This document shows positions 28,067 through 36,087 of a stretch of 64,000 bases of DNA, in pieces. Within the stretch, counting starts at the first letter, position 1, and every line of letters begins with the position of its first letter. The stretch covers positions 5,394,001 through 5,458,000 of the forward strand of contig NZ_CP150233.1 in assembly GCF_037974265.1 (NCBI RefSeq), given 5' to 3'. The notes beneath the pieces were generated by a model, which ran no database searches, had not been told where the DNA came from, and was given only the letters and a program-made list of their open reading frames with translations. The stretch is from Paenibacillus sp. FSL R5-0623 (GTDB lineage: Bacteria > Bacillota > Bacilli > Paenibacillales > Paenibacillaceae). The translations under genes were made by a program, and so were the position numbers.

Positions 28067-28292
28067 TTAGCTCATCCTTTCATTTTTAATGCAGTTTAAG
28101 ATTCAAATGTCTTTTCAAACCATTGATTCGGGCCGAAACGGTTAACGAGATAATCACATCCCCGCCCTGTTGCTATATAGGTCTCTCGATAACTACAAGG
28201 TACCACATAATCGAAATTAACACGCTTACTTCCTACACCCTTAAACGACTATGCTATAATAAAAATACAACTATCCAAGCGAGGTGACGCCG

Positions 28293-28586
28293 ATGAAATG
28301 GGGAGAGATTACTGAATTACACCCAGATCGTTTTGTGCTTGTGGAAGCAATCAAGGCAAGCTCCAGCAACCGTGTCCGTCAACTAGAGGATATAGCATTT
28401 ATTCAAAACTATGATAATCCTCAAGAAGCCTGGAGCGGTTATAAAGAACTGCACAAGCTCCATCCGACACGCGAGTTATATGTATTTCATACGAGCAGAA
28501 GCGATGTTGAGGTAGTAGAGGAATTTTTCTCAGGAGCCTCATGCAAAGTCGACTTTGAATTAATGGATGTTCAATTCTTAAATTAA
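28293..28586 (+). CDS. Hypothetical protein, 97 residues
   Basis: Starts at ATG 28293 behind GAGGTG; the GTG at 28284 is part of that ribosome site. The sequence is soluble: KWGEITELHPDRFVLVEAIK, AFIQNYDNPQEAWSGYKELH, ELYVFHTSR and a final VDFELMDVQFL strand. I recall similar short orphan proteins in Bacillales but no defined function. Single gene followed by a hairpin. Confidence 0.65.
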   Translation: MKWGEITELHPDRFVLVEAIKASSSNRVRQLEDIAFIQNYDNPQEAWSGYKELHKLHPTRELYVFHTSRSDVEVVEEFFSGASCKVDFELMDVQFLN

Positions 28587-28705
28587 GTCATGTAATGATA
28601 ACCTTTGGATGGTTGTCGTTGCGTGGCTTATTTTTGTACACCATAGTTGTGTGACTCAATCCCGTAACAGCGGATCATCTGATGTAATAAACTATAAATC
28701 AGCAG

Positions 28706-28762
28706 CAAAAAAGCCTTGCCCCATTCTTCATGACAAAGAATAGAGAAAGGCTTTCATGCTGC
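28706..28762 (-). terminator. Terminator of gerE
   Basis: Minus-strand AAAGCCTT..ATTCTT / AAGAAT..AAGGCTTTTTT stem with an internal loop, followed by the T-run, about 30 bases after the gerE stop. Confidence 0.65.
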
Positions 28763-28788
28763 TACTTAATCCTAACTGTAATTCGCAA

Positions 28789-29013
28789 CTAAATCTTCAG
28801 TTCTCCAAGCTTAATCAGCTCGACAACTGCCTGCGAACGACCCTTAACATTGAGTTTCTGCATCACATTCGAAATATGGTTACGCACCGTTTTCTCGCTG
28901 ATGAATAACTGCCCTGCGATGTCACGCGTTGTTTTGTCTTGAACCAGTAATTCGAATACTTCGCGTTCACGGTGGGTCAACAAAAATTTGCTTTTATGAT
29001 CGATACCCTTCAA
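28789..29013 (-). CDS. gerE: Spore germination / late sporulation regulator GerE
   Basis: 74 residues, the same length as B. subtilis GerE, consisting only of a LuxR-type helix-turn-helix: LTHREREVFELLVQDKTTRD and the recognition region LFISEKTVRNHISNVMQKL, then KGRSQAVVELIKLGEL. GerE acts in the mother cell with sigma-K RNA polymerase to control late coat and crust genes. It starts with TTG at 29013 behind AAGGAGGGGTG. A sigma-K-like promoter is found upstream. Confidence 0.95.
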   Translation of the reverse strand: MKGIDHKSKFLLTHREREVFELLVQDKTTRDIAGQLFISEKTVRNHISNVMQKLNVKGRSQAVVELIKLGELKI

Positions 29014-29074
29014 TGTTCACCCCTCCTTGCTCGGGTTGTGTTGGTGTAACAAGGTTAAGGGGATACAGTCAACT

Positions 29075-29102
29075 CATCTTATGTTAGGTCAAGGGCGTTG
29101 GT
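29075..29102 (-). promoter_or_regulatory. Sigma-K-like promoter of gerE
   Basis: On the minus strand AAC, 17 bases, then CATAAGATG, close to the sigma-K consensus (AC, 16-17, CATAnnnTA; one mismatch at the end). It lies about 62 bases upstream of the gerE start. gerE of B. subtilis is known to be sigma-K dependent. Confidence 0.5.
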
Positions 29103-29257
29103 TCAGTTTTATAAGAAAAATGGGCAGTAAACATGTGATTCATTGTCCAAAGAGAACGTATGCAATGGTATATGTATTGGATCATGTAAAACAAACATGC
29201 CTCTGCAGCGGATGTTACCATCTGCGCAAAGGCACACTTGTTCATGTCTTAAAAAAA

Positions 29258-30250
29258 CTACCGATTCATTCGGTTCATCATGCCGCCATCATGGTGATTA
29301 CGGTTCATCAGGCCATCGTCAAGGATGCCATCGCGGTGATTCATACCTGTTCCGTTCGTTGGGAAAATGCGCTCCACCATCGATTGGAACGTATCGATCA
29401 TGCCGCTGACTGGCTTACCATTACGAATATCTGTGGCATAGCTCTCGACATGCTCCACAAACTCCGGATTGGCTGATACATATACATTCTCGATGTTTGG
29501 TGCAAACTGTTTGATTTTGGCTGAAATCTTACCCTTTATCTCAGCTGATGTGTTATCGTCCGTGCTATCTACACGTTGTCCTTCACTTTTCATACCATAA
29601 TGCCCATCGTCCGTCCCATGTGCTTTGCCGCTGTTTGTCAGACCACGCATCATACCAATTGTGCCTGTGCCCATGGTTCCATAGATGCTGCGGTCATTCC
29701 CCATATGGCTGCGATCCGTTGCTGAATTTGTGTTCAGTCCTGGAGCAATTCCGCTAGTGCTGTACGGAGACATTGTGCCCGTACCGCCATTCACACGCAT
29801 ACCACCCATATCGTGATTCATGTTGCCCCCACGCATGGTATCACTGGCATGATTACGCATCGTTCCATTCAGCATGCTCGTACGACCATTGGACTTGCTT
29901 TCCAACTTACCTGCATGACCATCTGCCAAACGAACCGCCACATAAGCATTACGATCCGTTAACATGACACGGGCAGATTGCACTTCCTTCATCTCCGTGA
30001 TGCGTTTTGCCAGCTCTTCACTGGATTTCAGGTCAGTCACATTATGCATGCGATAACTTTTCGCACGGATGCCATCCATGCCATTTGTTTCTACACCATA
30101 ACGGTTAATGCCGTTGGCTTGCTGACGAACACTTTGCGTATGCATATTGTTGGTATCCCGATTCGTGCCACAACCTGTCAAACCGGCCATTACAAAGATT
30201 GCAGTAGATAATGATAACGTAATAGCTGTTGCCTTTTTGACTGCTGGCAT
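29258..30250 (-). CDS. YhcN/YlaJ-family sporulation lipoprotein
   Basis: 330 residues from the ATG at 30250 (RBS GGAGGATG). Lipobox VMAGLTGCG near residue 26. The folded YhcN/YlaJ domain is split: LKSSEELAKRITEMKEVQSA with VMLTDRNAYVAVRLAD, then a 100-residue low-complexity insert rich in Gly, Met, Asn, Ser and Thr (TMRGGNMNHDMGGMRVNGG), then the second half KGKISAKIKQFAPNIENVYV. The C-terminus is again Met/Asn/His/Gly-rich. YhcN is a forespore-made inner spore membrane lipoprotein. The insert makes this protein longer than usual. Confidence 0.85.
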   Translation of the reverse strand: MPAVKKATAITLSLSTAIFVMAGLTGCGTNRDTNNMHTQSVRQQANGINRYGVETNGMDGIRAKSYRMHNVTDLKSSEELAKRITEMKEVQSARVMLTDRNAYVAVRLADGHAGKLESKSNGRTSMLNGTMRNHASDTMRGGNMNHDMGGMRVNGGTGTMSPYSTSGIAPGLNTNSATDRSHMGNDRSIYGTMGTGTIGMMRGLTNSGKAHGTDDGHYGMKSEGQRVDSTDDNTSAEIKGKISAKIKQFAPNIENVYVSANPEFVEHVESYATDIRNGKPVSGMIDTFQSMVERIFPTNGTGMNHRDGILDDGLMNRNHHDGGMMNRMNR

Positions 30251-30290
30251 GTACTCATCCTCCAATGTATGTTGGTTTTGGTCACAAAGA

Positions 30291-30320
30291 TAGGATGCGC
30301 TTCTGTACGTACCGATATGC
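30291..30320 (-). promoter_or_regulatory. Sigma-G/F-type forespore promoter
   Basis: On the minus strand GCATA (30316-30320), 18 bases, then CATCCTA (30291-30297), a full match to the forespore pattern GnATA-N18-CATnnTA. It lies 41 bases upstream of the YhcN-type start, agreeing with known forespore expression of yhcN. Confidence 0.7.
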
Positions 30321-30411
30321 TGAAAGGATATGGTACCTTACCCTGTAAAATTGGTTCTTCTTTTGATCTTTGGTTTTGATCAGTGGACCGTGTTTCTTCG
30401 CTATATGAAAT

Positions 30412-30442
30412 AAAAAAACAGTGCTGCTTGTTCGCAGCACTG
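30412..30442 (-). terminator. Terminator of the ABC/GldG operon
   Basis: Perfect stem CAGTGCTGC / GCAGCACTG (30419-30427, 30434-30442) with a TTTTTTT run on the minus strand. It ends the 34.7-30.5 kb operon. Confidence 0.9.
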
Positions 30443-30497
30443 CCTCGAAATAATATTTGCATCTCAACACAATAATATCACTTATCTTCCGCCCCGC

Positions 30498-31514
30498 TCA
30501 TTTCCCGTCTGTTGATGAGGAAGTTGTTGCGTCATTTGCAGAACTCGATGACTCTTCCGAAGAAGTTGTCGATGTTTTAATGGTATCAGGGAATTTCTCT
30601 GCTTCCGTTAGACTTGTCACATCCATGGCATATGCCCATTGACCGTCCGGCGTAATGACCCAGATCTGATCCGGTTCGGATGGCACCGTAAGTCCCCGAT
30701 ACACATCTCGAACTTGTTGCCCGTTGACCGTCTGTTCAACAGACAAGGTGAATCGGGGAACCGAATTCTTCAGCTCGGACGCTTTGCGCACATCATCTGC
30801 TGTCGACAGGTTTTTGATTTTGCCGATAAGAGATACGGCATCTGTGGCTTCAATCGTTTTCCCATTCAGTGTCCAGGTCTGTTCTGCCGCATCGTTCTCC
30901 GATGTCGATGTTAACATCCAGGTAGCTGCTTCACCTTCCCACTCTAGGGACCCAACATTCGTCTCATCCATGTTGAACGGTGTAGTATCCAACAGATCAC
31001 GACGTGACAAGGCTATATTGGTAATCGTCTCTGTCTGCACGGCAACCACAGGGCCCGTATCCACACGCACATAACGTGCATCATCTGCTGGAAGCTGGCC
31101 ACCAATAGCCAATTTGATCTCCCGATTATCTTTGAGTTTGATATCCATAAGTGTAGCATCTGTTCCTAATCCGTACTTATCCAGATCCGTTGGCGCTTCT
31201 TCCACCACCAGTTCCTGATTCGCACCACTCAGAGCATCTAACCAACTGCTGACACTGTAACCGTTCAGAGGGTAGGCTTTCGGCTCAACCATGTGCCATA
31301 CGCCATTTTCAAGCGACAAAGTCGAAGATGCTGCTGCACTTGATGTCTCCTCCGTTGTGTCATGTATTGTAATGGACTGGATATCCCCGGATTGAATACC
31401 GAGCAACTTGGCTTGCACCGCTTCTTCTTCTCGAAAATAATTTTGACTGGCCGCGTACACCCAGCCCACAATTAGTACGATGACCACCAGAATTGTTGGA
31501 ACCCATTTTCTCAT
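30498..31514 (-). CDS. DUF4340 domain protein of a GldG-type ABC operon
   Basis: 338 residues. One N-terminal membrane helix (VPTILVVIVLIVGWVYA), then an extracytoplasmic region with two DUF4340 repeats: LENGVWHMVEPKAYPLNGYS, KLAIGGQLPADDARYVRVDT, and a C-terminal IWVITPDGQWAYAMDVTSL. The tail is a Ser/Thr-rich linker. The ATG at 31514 overlaps the GldG stop as ATGA, so that start is preferred to 31535. Function in the complex is unknown. Confidence 0.8.
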   Translation of the reverse strand: MRKWVPTILVVIVLIVGWVYAASQNYFREEEAVQAKLLGIQSGDIQSITIHDTTEETSSAAASSTLSLENGVWHMVEPKAYPLNGYSVSSWLDALSGANQELVVEEAPTDLDKYGLGTDATLMDIKLKDNREIKLAIGGQLPADDARYVRVDTGPVVAVQTETITNIALSRRDLLDTTPFNMDETNVGSLEWEGEAATWMLTSTSENDAAEQTWTLNGKTIEATDAVSLIGKIKNLSTADDVRKASELKNSVPRFTLSVEQTVNGQQVRDVYRGLTVPSEPDQIWVITPDGQWAYAMDVTSLTEAEKFPDTIKTSTTSSEESSSSANDATTSSSTDGK

Positions 31515-32905
31515 ACGCGTCTGCGCCTCCACCATAAGAGTACACCGATAATAACAAAGATGAGTGGGAACGCTACAATAGCCACGAAGAAAATCGTTCT
31601 GGCCTGTTCGCCATTCAGGTATGCCATCTCATACCCGGCTTGTACCCGTGGGCGAATCGTCAATCCATTTTCTTTCTCACTCAAATAGTTTACCGTATTC
31701 AAAATAAAGTCCCGATTGCCGCCATTCGCAATTTCTGAATCCTGCATGAAAATGGACGAGCCCAGAATAACCGCCTTCGGTTTGCCATCCGTCGTATCGG
31801 CTGCATATCCTAATTCAACGGGTCCTTGAATATCCTCTTCGGCATCATTGGTTGTTTCATTCTGCAATAAGCCGCCGATATTTGTTTCCCCATAACTGTC
31901 ATTCGAAGAATGCATTAACGGTGAAAGGGTATATTTATCCTGTTCTTTGCTGGTCAGCGCAATCGACAACGACAACATCGGATACAATTGGCTTGCAGCA
32001 AGTTTGTCCGTAATTGCATGTGTACCATACTCCGGCACCACCCAGAGTGGCCCCATCGTACTGGCTTGCTGATTATCCACCATGACTGCATGCTCATCAA
32101 CGACGCCATAGTCAGCCATGAGGGCATCGATGTTTTTCCAACTGGATTTCATATCTTCCACAAATCCAAGGGATAATAACAGCTTGCCTCCATTACTCAG
32201 ATAGGTGCGAATGGCTTTCATTTCCGAATCACTGAGATCACGTTGTGGACCAATAATGGCGAGCACATCTGCATCTTCCGGGACCTTCCCGGCCTGGTTC
32301 AACTGTAATTCTTCCGTCTGCACATTATTTTGTTCCAAGGAGGATTGCAGCGTAGTCATCTGAGCGAGACTCAGCTCTTCATGTCCGGTCAAAAAGACCA
32401 TTTTATGCATCTCCGTGGATGACATATTCATGAGCGCCTGCGTAAGTTTTTCCTCACCTGTGAACTGATATGATCCGTCACTGCCGTCACCTGTCGCGGT
32501 GAACAAACTGGCGATATCAATCACTTTGTGTTGATCTCCCTGCTCCAGCACTATGGAGCTGCCTGTTATGCCGTATTTGGATGCAAGCGCAGGTTCCTGC
32601 GTCAGATTATATTGTTTTATTTTCAACTTGCTGTTACGTTTCGTGTATTCCTCGACCATATCCGTGACCTCACGGTTCAGGACGGTGTTGTTGGCATTTT
32701 CGACCGTTAACACCAGAATGTTGACGTCATCCTTCACATTTTTGATCGCAGTAAGGGACTGGTCAGATAACGTGTATTGTTTGTTCGAGGTAAGATCCAG
32801 CTGGAAGCCGCCAAGTGAATTCAGGAACAGTGTTAGCAAAATAAAGATGCCAATCACCGCTAAGGACAGCACGGTACTGTTGGTATGACTTAACCATTTT
32901 TTCAT
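31511..32905 (-). CDS. GldG-family ABC-associated extracytoplasmic protein
   Basis: 464 residues starting at 32905 (RBS GGAGGTGAG). N-terminal helix (VLSLAVIGIFILLTLFLN), an intein-like GldG/IFT52-type domain (NKQYTLSDQSLTAIKNVKDD, LKIKQYNLTQEPALASKYGI, VFLTGHEELSL, LLLSLGFVEDM) and a C-terminal helix (IFFVAIVAFPLIFVIIGVLL) ending WWRRRRV. GldG is part of the GldAFG ABC system in gliding bacteria; homologues occur widely in non-gliding Firmicutes with unknown cargo. Confidence 0.82.
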   Translation of the reverse strand: MKKWLSHTNSTVLSLAVIGIFILLTLFLNSLGGFQLDLTSNKQYTLSDQSLTAIKNVKDDVNILVLTVENANNTVLNREVTDMVEEYTKRNSKLKIKQYNLTQEPALASKYGITGSSIVLEQGDQHKVIDIASLFTATGDGSDGSYQFTGEEKLTQALMNMSSTEMHKMVFLTGHEELSLAQMTTLQSSLEQNNVQTEELQLNQAGKVPEDADVLAIIGPQRDLSDSEMKAIRTYLSNGGKLLLSLGFVEDMKSSWKNIDALMADYGVVDEHAVMVDNQQASTMGPLWVVPEYGTHAITDKLAASQLYPMLSLSIALTSKEQDKYTLSPLMHSSNDSYGETNIGGLLQNETTNDAEEDIQGPVELGYAADTTDGKPKAVILGSSIFMQDSEIANGGNRDFILNTVNYLSEKENGLTIRPRVQAGYEMAYLNGEQARTIFFVAIVAFPLIFVIIGVLLWWRRRRV

Positions 32906-32909
32906 CTTC

Positions 32910-33626
32910 TCACCTCCACCGCTTCCGTTCCACAATTTGAATGCTTAACAGCAGAAACACACCCGAAAGGGTGACATAATACAAGATATCCGGTCCACTA
33001 AGTACACCTTTCATGAAGCTGTCGAACCGGTTAGTCAGGGCAAACGGGTCCAGCCACTGTTGCAAAGCAGATCCTGTATTACCTGCGAATGAATCAAGCA
33101 TCCACAAAACGAGCAAAATAATAAAACCCGCCACCGCAGACACCATCTGATGCTGGGATAATGTAGAAGCGAACAATCCAATCGCCATCATGCTTCCGCC
33201 CAGGAAAAATAACCCCAGCGCAGACATCCATACGGTCGTCATATCCAATGTCCCATAGAACGACATGATGAATGGGTACACCAGACTGCACAGAATAAGC
33301 ACGACCAGAATGGCCAGAGAAGCAAGATATTTGCCAAAAATAATTTCTGTTACACGTGCCGGAGAAGTCAGTAACAATTCATCCGTTCCTTGTCTAAATT
33401 CCTCTGCAACCAGTCGCATCGTTAACAATGGCACGACAAACAGCAGCATGGACAACGTATCCCCCAACACGAGACGATAATCGACAATACTCGGCTGGTA
33501 ATATACAAAGCTTGAATAGAACAACAGACTGGTCATCAGTACATATACGGCAAAAGCAAAATAGGACGTTGGTGACAGAAAATAAGCTTGCAGCTCTTTA
33601 TTACATACCGCCATCATTCGTCTCAT
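32910..33626 (-). CDS. ABC-2 permease (GldF-like)
   Basis: 238 residues with six predicted membrane segments. Starts MRRMMAVCNKELQAYFLSPT, typical of the GldF/ABC-2 permease group, and has TDELLLTSPARVTEIIFGKY. Its start overlaps the ATPase stop by 4 bp (ATGA) and it ends 4 bases before the gldG-like start, so the four genes form a tight operon. Confidence 0.85.
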   Translation of the reverse strand: MRRMMAVCNKELQAYFLSPTSYFAFAVYVLMTSLLFYSSFVYYQPSIVDYRLVLGDTLSMLLFVVPLLTMRLVAEEFRQGTDELLLTSPARVTEIIFGKYLASLAILVVLILCSLVYPFIMSFYGTLDMTTVWMSALGLFFLGGSMMAIGLFASTLSQHQMVSAVAGFIILLVLWMLDSFAGNTGSALQQWLDPFALTNRFDSFMKGVLSGPDILYYVTLSGVFLLLSIQIVERKRWR

Positions 33627-34714
33627 TTGGAGTCCTCCCCTTTGCGAGCTTGGGGCGAAGCATCGGCTGCTGTACTAACTGATGTTCCCGATATACTTGA
33701 AGAGTCGATGTCCGAATTTGTATCTGTGTCTGTTGCCTCGGTTCTGGTCAGCTTCAGGAAGATTTGCTCCAGACTCAGGTTCTCCTTCTTCATCTCCAGT
33801 ATCGGTAATCCTGCACCTGACAAAAGGTAGAACAACTCCTCCCGGAAATCTTCCGAGTTTTCTCCAGTAAGCAGCATTTTAACCGCTTCCGCTGAATCTG
33901 AAGTAAGTGAAGTATCTTTGCTGGTATTCACATCCGACGCTTGAATGACTTCACTCCGCACCTTCTCCCATGGTGTCAGCACATTATGTAATTGCTCCGC
34001 AGTGGCCTTCACTTCAATCGACACCTTGAACTGATCCCCCATTGCTGATCCGAAATGCTGAGGTGAACCATCCAGCACGAGCTGTCCCTGATTGATGATC
34101 AACATTCGATTACAGAGCGTGCTCACTTCAGGCAAAATATGCGTACTGAGCAGCACCGTATGGTTCTCCCCAAGTTCCCGAATCAGATCTCTAATCTCGA
34201 TAATCTGATTTGGATCAAGGCCCGATGTTGGCTCATCCAGGACCAACAGATCCGGCTTGTGAATAATGGCTCCTGCCAGCCCAAGGCGTTGTTTGTATCC
34301 TTTGGATAACCCACGTACCATTTGTCTTTCCCGACCCTGAAGTCCCAGTCTGCTAACCATCTCACTGACCCGCAGCTTAACCTCACGTGCCGGGACATCT
34401 CGCAAATTGGCTACGAATTTAAGATAGGACTGCACCGTCATATCCGGATACAGTGGCGGAGTTTCAGGCAGATACCCAATCTTGGAACGAACACGCTGAC
34501 CCTGCTCATGCACCGATACCCCATCCACCATAATGGAACCCGCGGTTGGATGCACATAGCCTGTAATCATACGCATCGTTGTTGTTTTTCCGGCACCATT
34601 GGGTCCGAGAAAGCCAACAATCTCACCACGTTCCATGGTGAAATCCAATTGATGTACGCCGCGCTGCCCTTCGTAAACTTTGCTGACCTGTTTCACTTCG
34701 AGCACATCATTCAT
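33623..34714 (-). CDS. ABC transporter ATP-binding protein (GldA-like)
   Basis: 363 residues. Walker A GPNGAGKTT, Q-loop YLPETPPLYPDM, signature LSKGYKQRLGLAG, Walker B LLVLDEPTSGLDP and H-loop STHIL. A C-terminal regulatory domain of about 110 residues follows (VSIEVKATAEQLHNVLTPW) and ends in a Ser/Thr/Asp-rich tail (TDTDTNSDIDSSSISG). The ribosome site AAAGG abuts the ATG at 34714; a GTG at 34705 is better spaced. First gene of the operon. Confidence 0.9.
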   Translation of the reverse strand: MNDVLEVKQVSKVYEGQRGVHQLDFTMERGEIVGFLGPNGAGKTTTMRMITGYVHPTAGSIMVDGVSVHEQGQRVRSKIGYLPETPPLYPDMTVQSYLKFVANLRDVPAREVKLRVSEMVSRLGLQGRERQMVRGLSKGYKQRLGLAGAIIHKPDLLVLDEPTSGLDPNQIIEIRDLIRELGENHTVLLSTHILPEVSTLCNRMLIINQGQLVLDGSPQHFGSAMGDQFKVSIEVKATAEQLHNVLTPWEKVRSEVIQASDVNTSKDTSLTSDSAEAVKMLLTGENSEDFREELFYLLSGAGLPILEMKKENLSLEQIFLKLTRTEATDTDTNSDIDSSSISGTSVSTAADASPQARKGEDSK

Positions 34715-34886
34715 CCTTTCCCGTTAAAATACCCGTGCAGCATCGTTTAGGATAAATGATGTACACGGGAAGTTCCTTGTATAATACGTGAGGTATCCTA
34801 GCCTCAGCTTAATGACACTTAAAAGACAGCTTAAAAATATTTGTCCAAAATGTGAACATTCCGACCAACACCCACACCCTGCACTT

Positions 34887-34908
34887 AAAGCCAACGTAAC
34901 ATAGAGTA
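34887..34908 (+). promoter_or_regulatory. Sigma-K-like -10 before a glycosyltransferase
   Basis: CATAGAGTA (34900-34908) matches CATAnnnTA exactly; an AC lies 15 bases upstream, slightly short of ideal. It is 43 bases before the GTG start at 34951. Confidence 0.35.
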
Positions 34909-34950
34909 CAGGAGAATGTGCTCCTGACCAAAAGTCAGAGGGTGAATCGT

Positions 34951-36024
34951 GTGAAAGTATTATTCACGTTTTATGTTCCGAGCGGTGGCGTGGATACGTT
35001 AAATCGACTGCGCACCGCTGTTCTGAAACGCCATGGCATTGAAGCGCACCTATTGTATCTCAACACAGGCTCGGGATTGCAGAACAACAGTGATACGCCC
35101 ATTTTTACCGCGTCCAGTGACGAGGATATCCATCATATCATCCATACTCATCATTATGATGCCATCATTGCCACTTCAGACATCGCTATGCCCGGCCGCT
35201 TGAGAGGACTTGGTTATACGGGACGAATAATTTTTGAAGCGCAGGGACTTGGAACACGCGATCAGGCTCTCGAAACAATACTGATGGGTGTCCCTTACCT
35301 TCAAGCACATTGTGATGCTGCCGTTATACCTCCCACAGACCACCTGCTGGATATGTTCATTCATATCTGTCCTTGGCTTCATCGGTTTGTTATTCCCAAT
35401 ATGCTGGATACGGACACCTTCGCACCAATCTTGGTGGATACCCCACCCTATCCGGTGCTGGCTTGGGTAGGACGACTTGAACACAACAAAAACTGGCGTG
35501 AATATTTAATCATATCGAGTGAAATCGTCAAAAAAAATCCGGAAGCCAGACTATGGTTATTCCACGATCCTACTTTGGCTAATCCAGAAGATGAAGTCAT
35601 GTTCCGACACATGCTTGCGGAATACGGGCTTGAGGATCGCATTGGCATCTTTATCAATGTTCCTCATTCTCAGATGCCTGCATATTATTCCATGATTGCC
35701 GCTTCAGGGGGCATCATGTTATCCACTTCTCTGCTTGAAGGATTCGGTTATGCCGTCGCTGAAGCCATTAGTTGTGGCTGCCCGGTGCTCAGCACGGATT
35801 CGGATGGTGTACGTTCATTTATCACACATAATAAGACTGGAAAGTTTTATCCAATTGGAAATGTAGAGGCCGCTGTAGCCGAAGCAAGGGACCTCATGAA
35901 TAACAAGAAACTGCGTGAGTATATTCGCATTCAGGGCAGACAGCATATGAGCTTGTCTTTTTCACCAGATCGATATGCCATTTCTTTCCGTGAAATGATG
36001 ACAGCACTGCGAATTTTCCATTGA
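34951..36024 (+). CDS. GT4-type glycosyltransferase
   Basis: 357 residues from GTG 34951 (RBS GAGGGTGA); a GTG at 34918 lacks a site. N-terminal MKVLFTFYVPSGGVDTLNRL, Rossmann nucleotide-sugar segment AWVGRLEHNKNWREYLIISS, and the GT4 donor-binding block STSLLEGFGYAVAEAISCGC with its Glu-x7-Glu pattern. No membrane helix. Donor and acceptor unknown. I place it with the spore-surface glycosylation genes because of the sigma-K-like -10 and the neighbouring GT genes. Confidence 0.82.
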   Translation: MKVLFTFYVPSGGVDTLNRLRTAVLKRHGIEAHLLYLNTGSGLQNNSDTPIFTASSDEDIHHIIHTHHYDAIIATSDIAMPGRLRGLGYTGRIIFEAQGLGTRDQALETILMGVPYLQAHCDAAVIPPTDHLLDMFIHICPWLHRFVIPNMLDTDTFAPILVDTPPYPVLAWVGRLEHNKNWREYLIISSEIVKKNPEARLWLFHDPTLANPEDEVMFRHMLAEYGLEDRIGIFINVPHSQMPAYYSMIAASGGIMLSTSLLEGFGYAVAEAISCGCPVLSTDSDGVRSFITHNKTGKFYPIGNVEAAVAEARDLMNNKKLREYIRIQGRQHMSLSFSPDRYAISFREMMTALRIFH

Positions 36025-36030
36025 GCATAG

Positions 36031-36067
36031 CAAAAAAGGCAGTTCAGCAAATTCTCTGAACTGCCTT
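36031..36067. terminator. Bidirectional terminator
   Basis: Perfect 12-bp stem AAGGCAGTTCAG (36036-36047) / CTGAACTGCCTT (36056-36067). The T-run is on the minus strand, so it mainly ends the MFS gene; it also lies just after the converging glycosyltransferase. Confidence 0.85.
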
Positions 36068-36087
36068 AGTATGGCTTTTAAGAAATC

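Noticed and set aside
27527-28586. Toxin-immunity module
   Set aside because: The DUF4303-like protein might suggest immunity, but no polymorphic toxin, secretion signal or repeat of immunity genes is present nearby.
29027-29476. 149-residue plus-strand frame over the gerE promoter region
   Set aside because: Overlaps the 3' end of the YhcN-type gene on the other strand, lacks an RBS and has a shadow-like composition.
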